A stretch of DNA of 38,951 bases from Chara braunii (GCA_003427395.1 BFEA01000207.1:215265-254215), one strand, 5' to 3'. Shown: positions 19,140-29,794, counted from the first letter of the stretch. The notes: generated by a model from the letters alone, not told the origin. Numbers and translations are program-made.

Positions 19140-21545
19140 ACATGATAGCATGAGATGTTCCGGATGATCTTCCCTTCATGTGCATGCGTTTTTTCATTAG
19201 TCTAGCAACTCATTATCATGTTCATACTTAGTCTGATGTTCCGGATGATCTTCCCTTCATGTGCATGTACTTTCCTTTACTCCTANNNNNNNNNNNNNNN
19301 NNNNNNNNNNNNNNNNNNNNNNNNNNNNNNNNNNNNNNNNNNNNNNNNNNNNNNNNNNNNNNNNNNNNNNNNNNNNNNNNNNNNNNNNNNNNNNNNNNNN
19401 NNNNNNNNNNNNNNNNNNNNNNNNNNNNNNNNNNNNNNNNNNNNNNNNNNNNNNNNNNNNNNNNNNNNNNNNNNNNNNNNNNNNNNNNNNNNNNNNNNNN
19501 NNNNNNNNNNNNNNNNNNNNNNNNNNNNNNNNNNNNNNNNNNNNNNNNNNNNNNNNNNNNNNNNNNNNNNNNNNNNNNNNNNNNNNNNNNNNNNNNNNNN
19601 NNNNNNNNNNNNNNNNNNNNNNNNNNNNNNNNNNNNNNNNNNNNNNNNNNNNNNNNNNNNNNNNNNNNNNNNNNNNNNNNNNNNNNNNNNNNNNNNNNNN
19701 NNNNNNNNNNNNNNNNNNNNNNNNNNNNNNNNNNNNNNNNNNNNNNNNNNNNNNNNNNNNNNNNNNNNNNNNNNNNNNNNNNNNNNNNNNNNNNNNNNNN
19801 NNNNNNNNNNNNNNNNNNNNNNNNNNNNNNNNNNNNNNNNNNNNNNNNNNNNNNNNNNNNNNNNNNNNNNNNNNNNNNNNNNNNNNNNNNNNNNNNNNNN
19901 NNNNNNNNNNNNNNNNNNNNNNNNNNNNNNNNNNNNNNNNNNNNNNNNNNNNNNNNNNNNNNNNNNNNNNNNNNNNNNNNNNNNNNNNNNNNNNNNNNNN
20001 NNNNNNNNNNNNNNNNNNNNNNNNNNNNNNNNNNNNNNNNNNNNNNNNNNNNNNNNNNNNNNNNNNNNNNNNNNNNNNNNNNNNNNNNNNNNNNNNNNNN
20101 NNNNNNNNNNNNNNNNNNNNNNNNNNNNNNNNNNNNNNNNNNNNNNNNNNNNNNNNNNNNNNNNNNNNNNNNNNNNNNNNNNNNNNNNNNNNNNNNNNNN
20201 NNNNNNNNNNNNNNNNNNNNNNNNNNNNNNNNNNNNNNNNNNNNNNNNNNNNNNNNNNNNNNNNNNNNNNNNNNNGTGTGATGTTCCGGTTGATCTTCCA
20301 TTCATGTGCATGTGTTTTTTCATTAGACTAGTCACTCATTGTCATGTTCATACTTGGTGTGATGTTCCAGATGATCTTCTCGTCATGTACATGTGCTTTT
20401 CATTATTCTAGCCACTCATTGTCATGTTCATACTTAGTGTGATGATCCGGATGATCTTCCCTTCATGTGCATGTGCTTTTCATTAGTCTACCCACTCATT
20501 GTCATGTTCATACCTGGTGTGATGTTCCGGTTGACTTCCCTTCATGTGCATGTGCGTTTCATTAGTCTAGCCACTCATTGTCATGTTCATACTTACTGTG
20601 ATGTTCCGGATGATCTTCCCTTCATGTGCATGTACTTTCCTTTAGTCCTAGCCACTCATTGTCATGTTCATACGCATGTGATATTCCGGTTGATCTTCCC
20701 TTCATGTGCATGCGCTTTTCATGAGTCTAGTCACTCATTGTCATGTTCATACTTTGTGTGGTATTCCGGTTGATCTTCCCTTCATATGCATGGGATTTTT
20801 CATTAGTTTAGTCACTCATTGTCATGTTCATACTTAATGTGATGTTCCGGATGATCTTCCCTTCATGTACATATGCTTTTTCGTTAGTCTAGTCACTCAT
20901 TGTCATGTTTATACTTAATGTGATGTTCCGGATGATCTTCCCTTCATGTGCATGTGTTTTTCATTAGTCTAGCCACTCATTGTCATAGTCATACTGGGTG
21001 TGATGTTCCGGCCCTTCATGTGCATGTGCTTTTTCATTAGTCTAGCCACTCATTGTCATGTTCATACTTAATGTGATGTTCCAGATGATCTTCCCTTCAT
21101 ATACATGTGTTTTTCATTAGTTTAGCCACTCATTGTCATGTTCATACTTGGTGTGATGTTCTGGATGATCTTCCCTTTATGTACATATGTTTTTCAGTAG
21201 TCTAGTCACTCATTGTCGTGTTCATACTTAGTATGATGATCGGGATGATCTTCCCTTCATGTGAATGTGTTTTCCATAAGTTCTAGCCACTCATTGTAAT
21301 GTTCATACTTAGTGTGATGTTCCGGATGATCTTCCCTTCATGTACATATACTTTCCTTTAGTCCTAGCCACTATTTGTCATGTTCATACTTAATGAGATG
21401 TTCCGGTTGATCTTCCCTTCATGTGCATGTGCTTTTCATTAGTCTAGCCACTCATTGTCATAGTCATACTTGGTGTGATGTTCCGATTGATCTTCCCTTC
21501 ATGTGCATGTGTCTTCCATTAGTCTAGCCTCTAATTGTCAAGTTT
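19140..21545. repeat. 80-bp satellite array, interrupted by the gap
   Basis: The unit contains GATGTTCCGGATGATCTTCC, CTTCATGTGCATGTG, TTTTCATTAGTCTAGCC and ACTCATTGTCATGTTCATAC. Starts at 20280, 20361, 20441, 20521 and 20600 give a period of 79-81. Some units have internal losses, as at 21000-21020. About two units are visible before the gap and about sixteen after it. Open frames through it are repeat artefacts. Confidence 0.95.
19286..20275. other. Assembly gap of 990 N
   Basis: All 990 bases are N. The sequence on both sides is the same 80-bp satellite in the same orientation, so the gap almost surely hides more copies. The true length is unknown. Confidence 0.99.
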
Positions 21546-23215
21546 ATGTTTGGTGTGGTGTTCTGGATCTTTTACTTAGTTAGTCTTTTCCCCTTGTGCA
21601 TGTGTTTTCCACTAGTCTAGTCTCTCATTGTCAAGTTCATGTTCTGGATCTCTACTTAATCGGTCTTTTCTCTCTGTGCATGTGTCTTCCATTAGTCTAG
21701 CCTCTCCTTGTCAAGTTCATGTTCCGGATCTTTACTTAATTGGTCTCTTCTCTTTGTGCATGTGCTTCCACTAGTCTAGCCTCTCTTTGTCCAGTTCGTG
21801 TGCCGGATCTTTGCTTAGTTTATCTCTTCTCTTTGTGCATGTGCGTCCACTAGTCTAGCCTCGCATTGTCAAGTTTATGTTTGATGTGGTATACCGGATC
21901 CTCGCTTAGTTGATCTCTACTCTTTGTGCATGTGCTTTCCACTAGAGTAGTCTCTCATTGTCAAGTTCATGTTTGAGGTGATGTCCCGGATCCTCACTTA
22001 GTTGATCTCTACTCTTTATGCATTAGCTTTTCACTAGTCTAGTCTCTCATTGTCAAGTTCATGTTTCGGATCTCTACTTAATCGGTCTCTTCGCTTTGCG
22101 CATGTGCCTTCCATTAGTCTAGCCTCTCCTTGTCAAGTTCATGTTCCAGATCTTTACTTAATTGGTCTCTTCTCTTTGTGCATGTGCTTCCACTAGTCTA
22201 GCCTCTCTTTGTCAAGTTCGTGTGCCGAATTTTTGCTTAGTTGATCTTTTTTCTTTGTGCGTGTGCCTTCCATTAGTCTAGCCTCTAATTGTCAAGTTTA
22301 TGTTTGGTGTGGTGTTCCGGATCTTTACTTAGTTAGTCTCTTTTCCTTGTGCATGTGTTTTCCACTAGTCTAGTCTCTCATTGTTAAGTTCATGTTCCGG
22401 ATCTCTATTTAATTGGTCTCTTCTCTTTGTGCATGTGCCTTCCGTTAGTCTAGCCTCTCCTTGTCAAGTTCATGTTCTAGATCTTTACTTAATTGGTCTC
22501 TTCTCTTTGTGGATGTGCTTCCAGTACTTTAGCCTCTCTTTGTGAAGTTCGTGTGCCGGATCTTTGCTTAATTGATCTCTTCTCTTTGTGCATGTGCTTC
22601 CTCTAGTCTAGCCTCTCATTGTCAAGTTTATGTTTGATGTGGTGTACCGGATCCTCGCTTAGTTGATCTCTACTCTTTGTGCATGTGTTTTCCACTAGTG
22701 TAGTCCCTCATTGTCAAGTTCATGTTTGAGGTGATGTCCCGGATCCGCACTTAGTTGATCTCTTCTCCTTGTGCATGTGACTTCCACTAGTCTAGTCTCT
22801 CATTGTCAAGTTTATATTTGATGTGGTGTTCCGGATCTTTACTTAGTTAGTCTCTTCTCCTTGTGCATGTATTTTCCACTAGTCTCGTCTCTCATTGTTA
22901 AGTTTATATATGATGTGAAAATTCTGGATCTTTACTTTGTTGATCTCTTCTCTTTGTGCATGTACTTTCCACTAGTCTAGTCTTTCATTGTCAAGTTCAT
23001 GTCCCGGATCTTTACTTAATTTGTCTCTTCTCTTTGTGCATGTGCTTTCCACCAGTCTAGTATTTCATTATCAAGTTCAGGTTTGATATGATGTTTCGGA
23101 TCTTGTTTAGATAACCTTCTTCTCTATGAGCGTGTGTTTTCCATTGATCTAGCTTCTCATTGTCATGATCGTGTATAATATTTCAAGATATACTTAGTCA
23201 AACTTTTCTATGGGA
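21546..23215. repeat. Second satellite subfamily with higher-order structure
   Basis: Units of about 79 or 91 bases share TGTGCATGTG, ACTAGTCTAG, CTCTCATTGTCAAGTTCATG and CCGGATCTTTACTTA with the 80-bp satellite but form a distinct type. Two unit lengths arise from the presence or absence of a TTTGGTGTGGTG-like insert. The order of unit variants repeats: the TTTGGTG unit at 21549 recurs at 22303, and the TTTGAGG unit at 21972 recurs at 22725, giving a higher-order period of about 754 bp. Confidence 0.9.
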
Positions 23216-23468
23216 TGAGTGATCGACGTTTGATTGCTGCTACGGGGAGGTGATTTGGTTAGAAGCTTTTCCTCTCTCTCTCTCTCTCTTCCTCTTTCTT
23301 TCCCCATCTCCTCTATCTCTCTCCTTCTCCCTCTCCCCCTTTTTCCTCCCTCCTTTTCTGGTCCTCTCTTTCCCCTCTCCCCTTATCGCCTTGCCTTCTC
23401 TCCCCCTCTCTCTCGTCTCCTCACTTAGCACATAACTAACCCTTCCCACTCACTTGTTACAATGCCAG
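23216..23468. repeat. Pyrimidine-rich tract
   Basis: CT-rich from about 23270 to 23425 with (TC)n and CCTCTTTC patterns, followed by CACATAACTAACCC and a TTACAATGCCAG end. The open frames here are low-complexity artefacts. Confidence 0.8.
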
Positions 23469-25021
23469 GGTGGGAACAGTAAAGGGAGACCAGACCTCAC
23501 TTGGTGGAGAGAGAGGGCAAGGGAAGGATAGCCGGTCCCTTGTGCCACCAAGAAGGAAAAAAAAACATTGGAAAAGTAAGAAAAGGCGGAATCCAAGGAA
23601 GAGTATAAGTGAGAGCAAGGTCAGTTTGACTCAACCATTTCCCCGACTGCATGACTATGAGAAGAGAATGGGCTGATTGAGCAACAAGGGGGAACAAAGA
23701 GCAGCCAAAGAATTTGAAAAGATAGGCATGTGGGAAGGGCTATGTGTTGACCCCCAACGGGGGATTGTATGGATCTTCTTGCTCGTGTGGGATGGTGCAG
23801 GTAAGTGATGGCTAGAAATGCCTTGAGCGGGACAGGGGCAAGAGGAACCGGGCACCAAGAGGGAAAGGGAAAAGGGACAAAGGGGCTATGAGACCCTTGA
23901 CATAGAGCCAACCCATGGAAATGTCTTTTGCGCTTGAAGACTTGGAGTGTAAATGAGAGTGTAATTGTACCAAGGAAAATGTGATGTTGCGTGCGCATGT
24001 ATATGAGAACCCCGAAAAGACTAAGGGGCCTACTTCAATAAGGAAGGAAGCAAATTGTGAGACCCGATGGATGCATAGGGGCGAGGGAGAGGACGGCTCC
24101 GCCGCACCCCAATGACGCCATATAGCCACAATGCTTAGGGAAATGGTGCGTGGCCTAAGCATGATGCTTAGCCTACACACAAGAGAAGAGAAACATTCAA
24201 AGAATCATTGGACTGCCTGCGCATTGGAAGGAGCAATTGCATGAGAACACAACAAAGAATAAAAAAAAAATCAACGTTGCGGAACAACCAGCGAGACTAC
24301 CACCCGGCGTGAGGGCTCAGCTACAATCCCAATGTCAAAGCTCAGTCGCGCAATGACCCACCCCCATCAATCTCAAAGCACTAGGTGGGGATGACCCTGG
24401 GCGAATGGCCCGCGCCCTGAGCATGAGTGTGGGCGGACCGAGCCAACTGGGACTCGCAGTGGGGTCAACTAAGGCTCGAAAGTCTACCGGGGTTTGGCCC
24501 TACAAAAATGGTGGAGGTGTCGGGTATGGGGTTAAACTGACCCTCGCGATTCCGAGGGGGGCGCCCGACGTATTGATGTGTACATAATCCAAGAGAAGAA
24601 AAATGGACTTGTGCTTGTTCTTTCCCTTGAGTGAATCAGATTTGAGGGCGACTGGGCGCATGGCATGGCCAGGCCTGGAGGAATAACATGCACGCTTTGC
24701 ACTTGGTTAGCCATCTCCTTGCGGAATGGTTCTAGCCCTCCTTCGTTCGGTGCTGGTGTTCGCTAGTCCGGGGAAGCCTTGGGCAAGTCGCAGGTCGACC
24801 CTTCCTCTTCGTATGAAAGAAGGGCTCCGGTTACCTGGCAGGCGGTTGGTCCTTTGGCTTCGGCCGGGGTCCGATGAAAATCCCATGGCGGAGTGATCCG
24901 ACCGAATGGGTGTTTTCCCCTTCTTCTTTGAGCCCAGTGGGCTCATGCACTTTGCACCTTTTTAATGATTGAAGGAACCAATATGAACACAACGGATCAT
25001 CAAGAAAGAACAATCTCGCCC
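23469..25021. other. Unrecognised region, possible U3 of the element C LTR
   Basis: No gene is recognised on either strand; short frames carry no domain. A small hairpin CCCCCAACGGGGG lies at about 23752-23764. Lying upstream of a TATA box and the element C interior, it could be U3 of its 5' LTR, but no matching 3' LTR could be found at 38053-38951. Confidence 0.3.
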
Positions 25022-25030
25022 TATAAAAGG
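25022..25030 (+). promoter_or_regulatory. Candidate TATA box before element C
   Basis: TATAAAAGG is a strong TATA consensus. It lies about 720 bases before the possible PBS and 1.2 kb before the first module of element C, an arrangement like that of element A (TATA 500 bases before its PBS). Confidence 0.45.
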
Positions 25031-25740
25031 GCAGACAAATGAAGAAAAGGGAAATGAAGGGAGTTGCTAGACTTCAAGGAAAACTAATTCACCCTTGAAG
25101 ATTCTCACGAGAAGGAACCAACTACTATGTATGAAAGTAGGGGGAGTGGCACTCATTGTCCTGAGAGAAAATCTGTCAGTTATGGGTAGGAAGTGCTGGG
25201 TGCACCAGGGGAAAGACACTTGTACTATGTGTGTCCCGCTTGAGACTTGTGTTTGCATGATGAGATTCGAGCGTCCTGCCTTTCGGAAGGAAAGGATTGT
25301 TCTGCACCGGCCAGTGCGGGTTGCGAAACGTCGTTCTCTTTTTGTAGGTTGCCGTGTGTTCGTATGTGGAGGTCAGGCCACCGAGCTGTCGGACAGGAGT
25401 TTGTCACGTCGGTTGATTAGTAGCATTCTCGTTCGAGCGGTGACGGGCTTTGGCTTGATGATCTGTCGGACGGGGTGTGAAATCTCCTCAGGCGGGGCTT
25501 AGCCTGTTGGCTGGCGGCGGGAGTACTACTGCATGCGGACAAAGACAGAGCCTCGGAGGCGATTAGTAGTTTCTCGTAGCATGGTTTTGGGAAAGGCTGA
25601 TTCTTGTGGGACCGATGAAAGTGAATGCCCGGACGACTGACTTTGTCCCTGTATTTAGGCACTCGGGGTAACCCTTGGTGTCGGTATGGATGTGCAAAGC
25701 GGCAAGACAGGATGGGGTATTCTGGGGACAAGAAAAGGGC
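25031..25740 (+). other. Probable R-U5 or leader region of element C
   Basis: A plus-strand frame of 135 codons (25095-25502) has no domain and a Cys/Arg-rich composition. I do not accept it as a gene on present evidence. No clear LTR end was found. Confidence 0.3.
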
Positions 25741-25759
25741 TAACGCCTTGCCGGAGTCT
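25741..25759 (+). promoter_or_regulatory. Weak candidate PBS of element C (tRNA-Asp type)
   Basis: TAACGCCTTGCCGGAGTCT resembles the tRNA-Asp PBS of element A (TGGCGTCGTTGCCGGGGATC) if one base is missing and several G-to-A changes are allowed. Its place, about 450 bases before the first module, agrees with element A. The match alone would not be convincing. Confidence 0.25.
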
Positions 25760-26150
25760 AGGTACCGCGCTCGCGACGGTTGAGCTGCGCTTGAGGTACG
25801 GGGTAAAACTCTACCGATAGTATCAGCAGAGAGACCATATTGGGATGGCCGGTGAGGAGATGACCGACCCGTATATGAGATTGCCTAATTTTTTTTATTT
25901 GTTCCCCCCCCCCCCTAAAGATTGATTGAACTTGGATTGTTGGACGGACATTCTTCTAAGTCTATTCCCCCTCCCTTCTAAGTCCACACGAGTGAGAGAT
26001 GATCAGAAAGAATGAGGATAGAAGTCAGATGGAATGAAACCAAGAAAAGGAATGTGGGGAAATGGATGGCCGGCCGAGGGAATTATGGAAAGGGGGTACT
26101 TAGGAAAGGGGGAGGTAAATTAGGGAGACCTTAATGGGGGGTCTGAAATA
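25760..26150 (+). other. Leader of element C, no clear ORF
   Basis: A short frame begins at ATGGCCGGTGAGGAG (about 25843), where CCG|GTGAGG is also a fair donor-like string. Homopolymer runs of T and C at 25889-25915 follow. Element A has a longer leader ORF in this place; nothing comparable is preserved here. Confidence 0.3.
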
Positions 26151-26206
26151 ATCCTCATTTACGAAAAGAGGTTGACCTTACCAGAAGAACCGGTTGGTAC
26201 TCTTTC

Positions 26207-26977
26207 ATGGAAACAGGGGCCGGGTGCCGGAAACAAAATGGCGAGATGCCAGTAGTCCCGAAAAATAGGGCGCGGACGGACCTTGAACCAGCATATCAAA
26301 CCGTAATGCTGGAAGGGGAGGACGCGTTCCTATGGATAGAGACGGTATGGGCTAATGTTAGCTTGACAAGTTTGTCGCCAAGTTTAATGGATTTGGAGTT
26401 CCGGAGAACAGTGGAAGCTAGGGGGTGGGTCTACTTGTCGCAAGATGGGGAGAATGCTATGGTCGTAGAGTTGGCACTCGGGAATGCGCCGGACGAGCTG
26501 TTTAGGAAGGCTGAAGCGGAAGTTGTGTGGGCCGCGTGTCAGCGAAGGGAGATGGAAATGGAAAGGGTAGATGTGCGGGTGGAACTTGGGGATAGAGGAA
26601 GCATGAGGCGACCCGTCAGAACCATGCGATGCGTGCTGCCTCCCTTCCTAGTGGATGCGGTGTTTGGAACCCGGAGCAGACTGATAAGGATATGTTAGTC
26701 CATGACAAACCTTGGACTATACCAATGCGCTGGGCATGATTTCTTTCGGTTGTCAGTAGAAATGGGGTCGTTTGAGGGGAACTGGGCGGACGAACTGGCT
26801 GAGATACTAAGTTGCCTTAACTTAGACAATATTTATGTCTCTAGCCCTGTACATTGGGGGATAGTGTATAGAAATGTGGCAATAGGGGAGACATTTCTGG
26901 AGGGGGTGAAAGAGTTGTTCTACGAAAAAGAGGACGACTTCAGTGATGAGGACGAGGATGAGGAGATAGAGGATTGA
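26207..26977 (+). pseudogene. Module C1: accessory protein copy, one stop
   Basis: One frame from ATG 26207 (or 26246, which lies just after a weak acceptor-like CTCTTTCATGGAAACAG) to 26977, broken by TAG 26696 only. Blocks in order: EDAFLWIETVW, WVYLSQDG with VVELALGNAPDELF, LPPFLVDAVFG, FFRLSVEMGSFEGNWADELAEIL, and HWGIVYRNVAIGETFLEGV. It ends in a very acidic tail (DEDEDEEIED), absent from the other copies. A run of 27 A follows its stop by 25 bases. Function unknown. Confidence 0.65.
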
Positions 26978-27002
26978 GACTTCTAAGGAGGATTTGACCT
27001 TG

Positions 27003-27029
27003 AAAAAAAAAAAAAAAAAAAAAAAAAAA
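27003..27029. repeat. Run of 27 adenines after module C1
   Basis: A pure A run starts 25 bases after the stop of module C1. It may be slippage, or the poly(A) tail of a reverse-transcribed module RNA inserted here. Confidence 0.95.
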
Positions 27030-27139
27030 TCGGGTGGCCTTGTATTGTGTAGGAAGGGAAAAGGATGACTAGAGAAGAGATGATGATGGAATACACCTTC
27101 AAGGGATGGGAGCCATAACGACTCAGAGGGGGGGTAGAG

Positions 27140-27820
27140 ATGCCTATACCAACGGAAAACGAATGGAGAGGGACCACGTGCGACTGGGTTGGGTTTGAGG
27201 TTGCCCGGGAATTGTCATATGTATGGATAGAACGAATTTGAAACCCGATAAGGGAAGACGAAGGTTGAGACGAGTTAGCAGAGGGCAAAGTGAAATCAGT
27301 CGGAACAAGTGTCCTCTCCGAGGACGGGTGACACCTGTTTTGCACTATGTTAGCAATGAGACAAGATCCAATGTGGCTTCTAGGGGATGCAGAGGTGCGA
27401 ACCCGAAAAGAAGGCAAGAGGTTCGCCAACGAGGGGTGGGACGAAGTTAGTAGCAAAGTTGTGATGGGAGGGTGGAAAGAACTCAGGCCTCCCTGCTTGC
27501 GCATAACAGCTTGGGTGCCCGAGTTCGTGGCCGACTGGTTCGGGGGTTTTGAGCACATAGCAGACGTAGCCGACTCCATGAGGAAAGTACACATAGAATG
27601 TGTCTGGCTGACCGAGGAGTTCTATAGGTTCTCCTTAAAATATGGGCCCTTCTATGGGGATAAAGCCGGTAAGGTCATCACCATCCTGAGGATAGGTAAA
27701 TACGACCGCCTAGAGGTAAGCGAGGAAGCTTGGGACGCCATAGTTAGCCGGGAGGCGGCGGCCGCGCCATCCTATGTGGACGATGTCTTTATGCTGTTTG
27801 AGGTGCGATGGTTTGATTAG
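27140..27820 (+). pseudogene. Module C2: accessory protein copy, three stops
   Basis: One frame from ATG 27140 to 27820, about 226 residues, with TGA at 27239, 27266 and 27329 and no frameshift. TGA 27239 follows YVWIERI where the family has Trp or a related residue. TGA 27329 follows LSEDG where modules C3 and C4 have Trp (EEGW, EIGW). Later blocks are intact: WVPEFVADWFGG, FYRFSLKYGPFYGDKAGKV and EAWDAIVSREA with YVDDVFMLFE. The two assignable stops fit TGG to TGA. Function unknown. Confidence 0.6.
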
Positions 27821-28073
27821 AGGGACTCAAAGTTCGAGCGTCATAGGAAGAACGGAGTCTGGAGGGTGCATGTGAATTAGGATGTAGCATAAGAAAGGGG
27901 GATGTACATTAGTCATCAGGGGGCGCGAGGAGGCCGAAATAAGAGCAGGCATGGAGACGGGATAGTGGCGGGAACCAGTGTACGATAGGAAGTGGGTACT
28001 GAAAGACTAAAACACGAAAGCAGCAATCGGACTAAGGAAGCGGGAAAGGAGGCATTGCGAGATAGCTCGGCGA
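27821..28073 (+). other. Spacer between modules C2 and C3
   Basis: No gene is seen. Unlike other spacers it has no clear pyrimidine tract before the next module. The frame of C3 is open upstream of its ATG back to about 28032, with many Arg codons. Confidence 0.35.
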
Positions 28074-28853
28074 ATGACGTTCTGGGAAGATAGGCCTCAC
28101 GGGATCCGACTACCAAGGGCATCGGGAGACAGAGTCGAAATAAGCCTGCCATCAAGGAACGTGGTGAGTAACTCGGTAATGGACTGGGTGGGGATAGAGC
28201 TGGTGGAAGACACGGTGTATCTAGTAATAGAACTGGAGTGGCGTACGAGAGGGAAATTCGGGGGCATAAATTTGGACCTCCCAGGGCGAGTGCATGCGAC
28301 GAGATCCTTACACCTGTCGGAAGAAGGGTGGCGGACCTTTGGGATTGCCTTGGCCTCCGGGGATGACCCCGTCCAAATGTTCGAAGAGGCATGGCAAATA
28401 ACCTGGCAGGAGGGGTTTGAGTTTGCAGATCCGAAACGAGATGACGGAATGGCTGAGGTAAAAGTCGTCGCGGCAGGGGGTTTTGAGCTGCCAAATAAGG
28501 TCGTAAGGATGAGTCTACCACCCTTCCTGCTAAGACGAATGGGAGGCATAAAACGAGTGGAGCAGGCGGTGATTGTCGTAACTAGGTTAAATTTTGACGA
28601 AGCACTAATGTATCGAGAATACTATCGGGCCTTCCTAGAGATGGGGCCTTTCGGGGACGAATAGGGGCGCGAGGTGCTTTGCATTCTACGAGCAGTAGTA
28701 AATACTAGGTCGGGAGTCCCACAAATAAGTGATGAGGCCATGTGGAGAGTCATCCGGCGAGAGGTAGGTCGGGGCGCGACCTACATAGATGATCTCTACC
28801 CGCTGTACGAACAGTCAGAGGGGGCTACTGCTCCCGGGGGTATGGAGGGATAG
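28074..28853 (+). pseudogene. Module C3: accessory protein copy, one stop
   Basis: Frame from ATG 28074 to TAG 28851, about 259 residues, broken by TAG 28662 inside FLEMGPFGDE*GREVLCIL. It is the best-preserved copy: VEISLPSRN, TVYLVIELEW, SLHLSEEGWRTFGIALASG with QMFEEAW, VRMSLPPFLLRRMGG, YYRAFLEMGPFG, and MWRVIRREV with TYIDDLYPLYE. The protein is probably soluble, mixed alpha/beta and without cysteines of note. An earlier start is possible. Function unknown. Confidence 0.65.
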
Positions 28854-28929
28854 TTGGGACTAGAAAAGAGGGATGAAAACACGAAGGGCAAGGGACCAGT
28901 AGGTGGACGGTTTCTAAGGATTGGCTGTA

Positions 28930-28953
28930 ACCCTTTCTACGTTTACTATGCAG
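28930..28953 (+). promoter_or_regulatory. Splice-acceptor-like sequence before module C4
   Basis: ACCCTTTCTACGTTTACTATGCAG ends in AG at 28952-28953 (first part ACCCTTTCTACG, second part TTTACTATGCAG). The exon side begins GGAATCACCAAGG, sharing GG...CCAAG with the element A sites. ATG 28972 is 18 bases downstream. Confidence 0.6.
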
Positions 28954-28971
28954 GGAATCACCAAGGTAACA

Positions 28972-29794
28972 ATGGCAGCAAGACGTGAGCGAATGGAACG
29001 TCAGCCCCGTGTGCGAATGGAACGCCAGCCCCGGTACCCGGTACCCGCGACTGCCCTGGAATAACGGTGGACGATGGGAAGTATCCCTCCCGTCGAGTTC
29101 TACTTATCGAGGATTCGACATAGAATGGCAGGCCGTGACTTTGGGAAGGGACGCCGCCTTCATGTTGGTAGAATGTCGGTGGACAGGGATGAGACTCGAT
29201 CGAGGACCCGGTGACGATTTGTTTTCCAATCTGAAAGTTACCGGGACCATGTATCTGCCTGAGATTGGCTGGCACTCGTTGGGGATAGAGATAGCACAAG
29301 GTCACGAGCTGGCACCGGTCTTTCGAAGGGCCGCCCCGACGTTGACCCGGATAGGACAATCAGTCAGGGGTAGAAGAAACGTGGGCTTACTTACCCGGGT
29401 GGAAATGGGGGGATGACGAAAATTCAGAGCACCGACCACACCGCTGAGGTGCCGGGTTCCCCGTTCTTTGATAGACCTTGTCTTCGGGAGCCTCGCAAGG
29501 GCGAGGGAGCTGGCGGACTCGGCAATAATGTGGGCAGATCACTTTCCCTCTCCGACCATCGGGATGTTCTATGATGTCGCTGTGGAACATGGGCCGTTCT
29601 GGGGAAACAGGGCCCATGAATTACTAGAAGTCATCCACATCGTGATGTTTTGTGCGCCCCTGCTAGACTGGATGGGGTGCGAACGCATAATCCAAAGGGA
29701 AATCGAGATAGGGGAGAATTATCTAACGACGGTGGCTCAACTATTCGAGGAGCCTACCGAACCGGAAGGGCCACAAAGGCGAGAACGGGACTAG
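28972..29794 (+). pseudogene. Module C4: accessory protein copy, frameshift and one stop
   Basis: ATG 28972 opens a short basic stretch (RERMERQPRVRMERQPR, a small internal duplication) whose frame ends at TAA about 29062. The main frame is the neighbouring one, seen from about 28985 to 29794, with TGA at 29414. Blocks: WEVSLPSSS, DAAFMLVECRW, TMYLPEIGWHSLGIEIAQG, RVPRSLIDLVFGS, FYDVAVEHGPFWGNRAHELLEVI, and IIQREIEIGENYLTTVAQLFEE. The frame change between the N-terminal stretch and the main frame is probably one small indel near 29040. Function unknown. Confidence 0.6.

Larger units (their letters stand above)
18152..23468 (+). other. Candidate 5.3-kb intron filled with satellites
   Basis: A donor-like AAG|GTGAGA lies at 18149/18152. 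An acceptor-like string with branch-site match (CATAACTAACCC at 23431), pyrimidine-rich spacing and ATGCCAG|GG ends at 23468. Between them lie only microsatellite, two satellites and a gap. The flanks carry no coding sequence, so the intron would belong to a non-coding transcript. Both sites may be chance matches. Confidence 0.25.

Noticed and set aside
19218-20773. Long ORFs through the gap and the 80-bp satellite
   Set aside because: They consist of N and repeat sequence; openness is an artefact.
23234-23449. Leu/Ser-rich and Arg/Glu-rich ORFs
   Set aside because: Artefact of the CT-rich tract.
25095-25502. 135-codon plus-strand ORF
   Set aside because: No domain, no counterpart in element A, and probably in LTR or leader sequence. 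Kept only as a remark.
24030-25731. Several minus-strand ORFs of 60-125 codons
   Set aside because: No domain, overlapping shadows on both strands, no relation to known parts.
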